This document shows positions 58,724 through 64,000 of a stretch of 64,000 nt of DNA, in pieces. Made by a program: the position numbers and the translations under genes. This stretch comes from Crotalaria pallida. Its lineage: Eukaryota; Streptophyta; Magnoliopsida; Fabales; Fabaceae. Within the stretch, counting starts at the first letter, position 1. Each line of letters opens with the position of its first letter. The stretch spans positions 18,667,501-18,731,500 of the forward strand of contig CM075650.1 of the NCBI GenBank assembly GCA_037953625.1, read 5' to 3'. Below the pieces are notes generated by a model that saw only the letters and a list, made by a program, of their open reading frames with translations, had not been told where the DNA came from and did not search any database.

Positions 58724-59507
58724 ATGGCTGAAGAAGGCGGAGGAAGTTATTATGTTGTATTTGTTGGTAGGAAACTCTGTATTTATACAAGTTACGTTGA
58801 TTGTCATTCCCAGATTGAACGATGGAACGGTGAGATGTATCAAACTTATTTCTCTCAACCAATGGCGGAGAAGGCATGGAAAGAATACATAACCAATGAC
58901 AACAATCGTTTGGGTTGGTGTAGTGTTTACATGCGCTACAAATGTACTTATGATGTTGCTGAAGGTATAAAAAAAATGTAATTTATCTTTTTTTTTAATA
59001 TGACAATAATATGGAAATTTTATTATCTGACGAAATATATTTTCCCAAATTTTTTGTGGGTTTGTTTTAGACACACAGGTTGTTGCCTTCGCTGAGAATC
59101 GTGATATTAATAACCAATTGTATATGTTCAACATGCAAGATACGTTAGCAACGGTATCTCAGCTTCACACCAAGTTATTTCCTGCATACACTAAGCATAG
59201 TGTGATGTACTACGGTGGCAAAACATTTTTCCGTTACTATGTGAGTGTACCTTCTAAGTTGATCGGACGACCACCAGTGACGATGGGAAGATACGCAGAA
59301 ACAGATTTTTTAGCACGGGAGGATGCTGCGTTGCTAATGCTACGACGTTTGATGGCATGTACCGGCAAAAAAATAGTGGATTTCAATTACCATAACAGTG
59401 TTACTTTTCAGCAACACATATCAAATTTAGAGGCACAAAACTTTGATCTTATTTTGCAAAATGGAGAGCTTAAGTCCGAGTTAGAACATTTAAAAAAAAG
59501 TAAGTAA
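58724..59507 (+). CDS. Viroplasmin/RNase H1 N-terminal-domain protein with C-terminal coiled coil
   Basis: Two exons (58724-58964 and 59071-59507; GAAG|GT donor, TTTTAG|A acceptor) give 225 residues. Residues about 8-55 (YYVVFVGRKLCIYTSYVDCH, then SQIERWNG and the Phe-Ser-Gln-Pro-Met-Ala-Glu-Lys-Ala block) match the small nucleic-acid-binding domain shared by eukaryotic RNase H1 N-termini and caulimovirus viroplasmin. No RNase H catalytic domain follows. A second uncharacterised domain spans about 85-185, and a Leu-heptad coiled coil occupies about 190-225. The gene is open, with a TATA box upstream, and could be expressed. Role unknown; RNA:DNA hybrid or dsRNA binding is expected from the first domain. 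Confidence 0.7.
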
Positions 59508-60255
59508 TTTTGTCGTAATAAATGAAGTGCTAAAGTGTTTGTTACTCTTTTTAATATTTCCATTTACCAAAAATAAAGCCGAAAATGACAAGTGCTTTAG
59601 GGTTTTCCTTGTTTTCTATTTAATAAAACCACTTGTGGAAACTAATTTTATGTGTATTGTCCTTTTCTTGTCTGTGGTTGTACGTCTACCGTATGTGTGG
59701 ATGGGTAATATTGTAATTGCAGTTATGAGACTCTATTTACAGTACTTAGTGGTAAACACGTTCTTCACATACTTTGTTCCAAAAAAAAACTTCCCTCTCG
59801 TCTCGCTCTCTCTCTATACGAACCAGTGGTACATGCATAGTATATATGATGGGGATCTTGAATCTACGAGGACGGAACCGAACCAGTGGATTAGGGTGAT
59901 AGAAGGTCAGCTCAACCTCACCCTCATACACTGCCCGATGATCCTCATAGATCCACACTCCACTAGGAAGTGGGTGGATCTCGATGCAAGCGATATATCG
60001 CGACATCACCTACAAGGGCATAGGGATAAGCAAAACTATACACATAACGGATAGAGCATAAAAGTATAAGCATTATAAGCATGATCAGATAGCATCAAAT
60101 TAGTTAACAATCACAGTTATCACTTATCAATTACTTGATGCAATTAGGATGCTCACACTTATTTAAAATTAACAAGATTTTCAAATTAGTTAAGGATGAG
60201 TGACATGATGTATGAGTCTAACTCTCAAATCCTAACCCCATCAATCTATGCCACT
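59508..60255. mobile_element. Left part of a divergent LTR-family copy (host of the nested solo LTR)
   Basis: From about 59800 the composition changes to GC-richer, LTR-like sequence. Together with 63627-64000 it flanks the solo LTR. The right flank shares phrases such as AATGTGTCATC, TTGGCACTCC and AGAGGCCC with the inner LTR (61430-61470), so the outer sequence is likely a related LTR. Its ends are not in view. Confidence 0.4.
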
Positions 60256-61124
60256 CTCTGTGTAACATCCCTCGTTTCCTTAAAAAGAATTTCACTTATT
60301 ATTGAGACGTGTTGGAAAAGTCTGAGTAGGAAAATTTTTCAAATGAATGTGGTACTCAAATTTAAACCATGTATTGGAACTAAATTCGGTAGAAGGAGTA
60401 ATTATTTGCTGAACATTTTAGAATCCTTTTGAGATAACCTTTGTAGTACAAAATAGCTTTCAAAAATAATTTAGTTATTAGGTCATCCCAGGAAATCAAC
60501 TTTAACAATACTTCCTTCGTGCCGAACGGATAAAATCAGAGTGAGCGGAATATATTAAAATAGTTCATTGACTCATAAAATCATATATATAAATTCGATG
60601 TGTACCACAATTATATTAAAGTATGAAAATCTAGGTTTTCTCTTGGATACATCTCTCAAAATATATACATTGCTTCCATTATCAAACATAGAGACGTTCC
60701 AGAGCTGGTCACTGGTTCTTCATCCATTCGTTCATCTGGTTGAGTCCTCAGAGTTGTACAAAAGAGTCTCTATCCCATGATGACTTAGTACTTCATGAAC
60801 TTAAGGGTCGTCCAATTCCTTTAGTCTCTAGGTGGTCTAGGTACCTTGTCAAAACCTATTAAGGGCAGGGGTAAGCTTATACATTCGCATTATCAAATAA
60901 GAATAAAGTCCTAACACCCAAAAGTAAGCACCCATCATGATAGAAATGCATAACCATGAGCACTCGCCATTTCATTTATTTCTCTTTCCAAATAGGTGGA
61001 ATGATGCATGCTTCCCATCTCTCGATTCCTGAGATTCTTCAACTAATCACTCAGATGAACGTCCTTCCATAACACCATTGTATTCCCAGAATACAAATAA
61101 TACGTTTTCAAACGTATGGCGTAC

Positions 61125-61370
61125 TTGCTCGGAAGTGATAAAAACGTCACACTATCTGGTGAACGTCACGTCGCCCAAGGACGTAAACCTATCACTTATC
61201 AACATACAACGGGTGTGATAAAAAACGTCACCACATCTGATGGACGTCACGTCGCCTAAGGACGTAAACCTTATCACTTGTGATACACAACAGAGGTGAT
61301 AAACAATGTCACCATGTCTGATGAACGTCACGTCGCCAAAACGTAAACCTTACCACTTGTGTGCAACACA
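61125..61370. repeat. Three tandem ACGT-rich units in the solo LTR
   Basis: Each about 80-bp unit contains GTGATAAA..CGTCAC, then GAACGTCACGTCGCC or GGACGTCACGTCGCC, then AAACGTAAACC or GGACGTAAACC. ACGTCA/TGACG is the core bound by plant TGA/bZIP factors. Confidence 0.8.
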
Positions 61371-61729
61371 CTGTTGAACCATCAAACCAACAGTATACCA
61401 CATACTGCCCACATTGTCCACCTCAATGTGTCATCGAGCAAGCAGCAACATTTGGCACTCCCAGAGGCCCTCCTCATGTTCCATGAACATGACACAACGA
61501 TAACTCATCACCGTTCATTGTGCATGAATGCATGCAAGTATTCCCTTAAGATTATTCATTAATCTCATTATATACAATATGTAATGAATTCATCAATGAG
61601 ATATATCAATTTTCATACTTAGAATGATGAGATTTATTTAAGGAAGTATCACATTATTTCCTTTAAGTGTCATTAGGTTTAAATGGAAGTGGTTAGATTA
61701 AAAATGGTGTTTTCTCAAGATTTTAGTAA

Positions 61730-62105
61730 AAGACTCGAGTACTAGCTTCAATACTCGAGTAGTTCTTCAATTTCATGAAATTGTGTATCAGACTGCCCAG
61801 AATACTCGAGTATTTCACAAAATACTCGAATAGTTTACAGTTCAGAATACTTGAGTATTTCACAAAATACTAGAGTATTTTTCAGCCCCAAAATACTTGA
61901 GTGTTTCACAAAATACTAGAGTATTTTTCAGCCCAAAATACTAGAGTATTTCACAGAATACTAGAGTATTTTGCAGCCCAGAATACTAGAGTATTTTACA
62001 AAATACTAGAGTATTTCGTGATCTTCTGGGAAGCTTGCATCAGAAAATACTCGAGTTTTTTACCAAATACTCGAGTGTTTTACCAAATACTCGAGTATTT
62101 TTGAC
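61730..62105. repeat. Palindromic AATACTCGAGTATT array
   Basis: About 17 imperfect copies of AATACTCGAGTATT or AATACTAGAGTATT, joined by TTTCACAA or TTTTCAGCCC linkers. Two more lie at about 63333-63365. The Lys-Ile-Leu-Glu-Tyr-Phe repeat in the overlapping open frame is only its translation. Confidence 0.88.
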
Positions 62106-63626
62106 AGCAGATGCACTACAACTTGGTTTTAACATACCATTTTCAATTCTAATCAATTCCAACTTAAACCAATGATCAACAAAGCTTTACATACACAAAT
62201 TTAACATGTCTCAACACAGAGATCGCATCAATTCACAGAAAATCATAATCATTCATCAATTATGCATGAAAATCACATATTATGCAACTTCAAGTACCAA
62301 TTTCAATTCTATTCATTTTTGGCATAATTTCAGCATTGATTAAGCTCACATGCAACCAAATAAACTTGCCTTAGCATGTAGCATGCCTCAGATTGGCCTC
62401 CAAGCCATATTCCTATTTCAATCTATGCCCTTAGAGTCTCATGGTGACTCATCCTACTTTCTAATGCAATTTAATCTTATTCTAGCAAATGGTAAGCTTC
62501 CCCCATACCTTAGGGTCGTTCTTGAACAAAAACTCCGCAGAGAACAACAACCAAATGCTCTAACCACTTCCCACCCGAACTTGCATAACAGATTCAGCAG
62601 AGGTTCAAAACCACATCAATCGACATTCGAATCATGCATAAAAATTGGGGAAATTGGTTAGACTATGTCCTCTATAACATGAAATTTGAAAACCAATAAA
62701 TTTCAGACCAAGAGAAGGCTTGATCTTACCACAATCGAAGCTCAAAGTCGGCTCTCTGAATCTGAAAATCTAGTTTGGCAGATTTCAACCCCTAACTTTG
62801 CAGGCCCATAACCTTTTGACCAGAGACTCAAATTTAACAAACTTGGTATCAAATCGAAGCTCGTTGAAAGAGCTTTCCAATGGTATATCACACGTGAGGT
62901 AACTCTCAAGGAGGAGAGAGAATCGAAGGCAAGAAGGTGACGGGTCTAAACAGAGTTCTGGTTTTTGGCAGATTTGAAGCTCTAACTTGCAGAGCTCACT
63001 ACTCCTCACACACTCAACCTTAGCTCACGATTTATGACTCTTTTCAAAGCTCTGGATGTGAGCTTCGAAACGGTGTATGATTTGTTCTAGGAGACTCAGG
63101 GACGAAGACGAATTGAGAGCTCGAAGTTTAGAACCCTAAAAACTCGATTTTCAGATCAGCTTCAGCAAAAATCCCTCAATTCTCTCAACCATGGCGTTAT
63201 ATGGATTGATTGAGTGCCCATGCACAGCGACACGAGTCCATGGACGTGTTGCTGAGTTGCTAACGTGTTAACTCGTGAGGTATTCGAGTGGGTGACTCAC
63301 CAAACGCACCAACTCGTGCAATGCTGTCCAGAATACTCGAGTATCTTCAAAAATACTCGAGTATTTTGACCAGTTTTCACTAAAAACTTTGTTTAATTAA
63401 TTTTAACTCCAAAAGACCTTCCATTATTGTTTTTAGGTCCTTCCCAAGGACTTAATTGCAAAATTTAATATTTTATGGAAAAACCACATCATAAAATATT
63501 CTCTCATAATATATGTAGCTATACATATATTGCAAACCAAAAATCAAATATGGAACTATTATTTATTTAAAAAAAACATTTTACTAACATTTATTCGGAA
63601 GACGAAATTAGGGGTGTTACACTCTG

Positions 63627-64000
63627 ACGTTCATCCTTTACTTCACATATGTACTCAACAGTACGTTGTACTCCTAGTTGTACAACATTCGTACATTCTA
63701 CACTGAATGTACACGACAAGCTTGGAAATGATACATAACGCGCTCCTCGAGCAGCGTGCTGTCGTCCAATACGGAATAATCATATCATCAGCGTATTACT
63801 CTCGCTGGCCACATCGTCAACCATAATGTGTCATCAAGCGAGCCGTCAGTTGGCACTCCTAGAGGCCCACCTCATGTTATTAAAACATGACAAACGATCT
63901 ACATCCGAACTGCAGAATGAATGCAATTTAACTTAAAAGAATTGATTGGTATATCACATTTAATAATGTCTCCCATTATTAATCCCATAATCATTCATAC
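63627..64000. mobile_element. Right part of the outer, related LTR copy
   Basis: It continues the sequence interrupted at 60256 and resembles 61385-61620 of the inner LTR at reduced identity. It runs off the window. Confidence 0.4.

Larger units (their letters stand above)
60261..63621. mobile_element. Solo LTR (3,361 bp), TSD CTCTG
   Basis: TGTAACATCC...GGGTGTTACA, with a perfect terminal TGTAACA/TGTTACA inversion, is bracketed by CTCTG at 60256-60260 and 63622-63626. There is no internal domain, PBS or PPT. It contains two internal repeat arrays (61130-61360 and 61730-62105) and only spurious short frames. Confidence 0.88.

Noticed and set aside
59746..60054. Overlapping 87- and 175-codon frames on opposite strands
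   Set aside because: No domain; located in repeat-like sequence flanking the nested LTR.
61901..62104. Repetitive-protein gene (Lys-Ile-Leu-Glu-Tyr-Phe repeats)
   Set aside because: Pure translation of the palindromic array; no promoter or homologue.
61730..62105. CRISPR-like repeat array
   Set aside because: Units are short palindromes with similar, not unique, spacers inside a plant LTR; no bacterial context.

Overview
This is an AT-rich plant nuclear window made mostly of transposable elements. Intron-containing plant genes, MULE, CACTA and Stowaway-type elements, tRNA-derived SINEs and an endogenous caulimovirid all point to a flowering plant. The style of the repeats and the viroplasmin-domain gene suggest a eudicot, possibly a legume, but the species cannot be fixed from sequence alone. 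I see only one clearly intact housekeeping gene: RPL7 (ribosomal protein uL30), minus strand, six coding exons between 12877 and 16049.

Left part (1-10.9 kb): a decayed, Petuvirus-like endogenous caulimovirid on the minus strand. It runs from a tRNA-iMet-type primer-binding site (10881-10892) through movement protein, capsid/zinc knuckle, protease and RT to a C-terminal tail. A large part is duplicated head-on as an inverted repeat (arms 1-3352 and 4329-7678, spacer about 1 kb). A 2,029-bp solo LTR with TSD GATTT (8439-10467) splits the movement-protein gene. A LINE fragment and a small MITE lie between this and RPL7.

Middle (12.8-23.5 kb): RPL7 with a classical ribosomal-protein promoter (telo box, site II motifs), a GA/CT microsatellite in its 5' UTR intron and a MULE-type MITE in intron 3. 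Beyond it come a SINE with clean TSDs, a 79-bp tandem duplication, a 1.8-kb Pack-MULE (19432-21227, 9-bp TSD) carrying the first exon of an AUX1/LAX auxin influx carrier, a hAT-like GTACCC-rich element and SINE-like relics.

Centre (23.8-45.2 kb): a giant-LTR, non-autonomous retrotransposon, minus orientation, TSD CTAAT. Its LTRs are about 6.7 kb but its internal domain is only 1.8 kb and has no gag-pol. A 6.19-kb CACTA element (37810-43999) sits inside its 5' LTR and carries exon-intron fragments of three host genes: RPL18, a GH51 alpha-L-arabinofuranosidase and the DNA polymerase zeta catalytic subunit REV3.

Right part (45.2-64 kb): a FAR1-type Mutator transposase pseudogene (46435-48732, plus) converging on a Ulp1/C48-like protease gene (about 50357-52172, minus), which together look like the cargo of an Ulp1-bearing MULE. 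A GRF zinc-finger gene follows, then a Stowaway-like MITE, a two-exon viroplasmin/RNase H1 N-terminal-domain gene (58724-59507), and a 3,361-bp solo LTR (60261-63621, TSD CTCTG) nested in what looks like a divergent relative. That LTR carries an ACGT-rich minisatellite and a palindromic CTCGAG array.

The genes do not form a pathway. The window is a record of nested insertion, gene capture and decay around RPL7.
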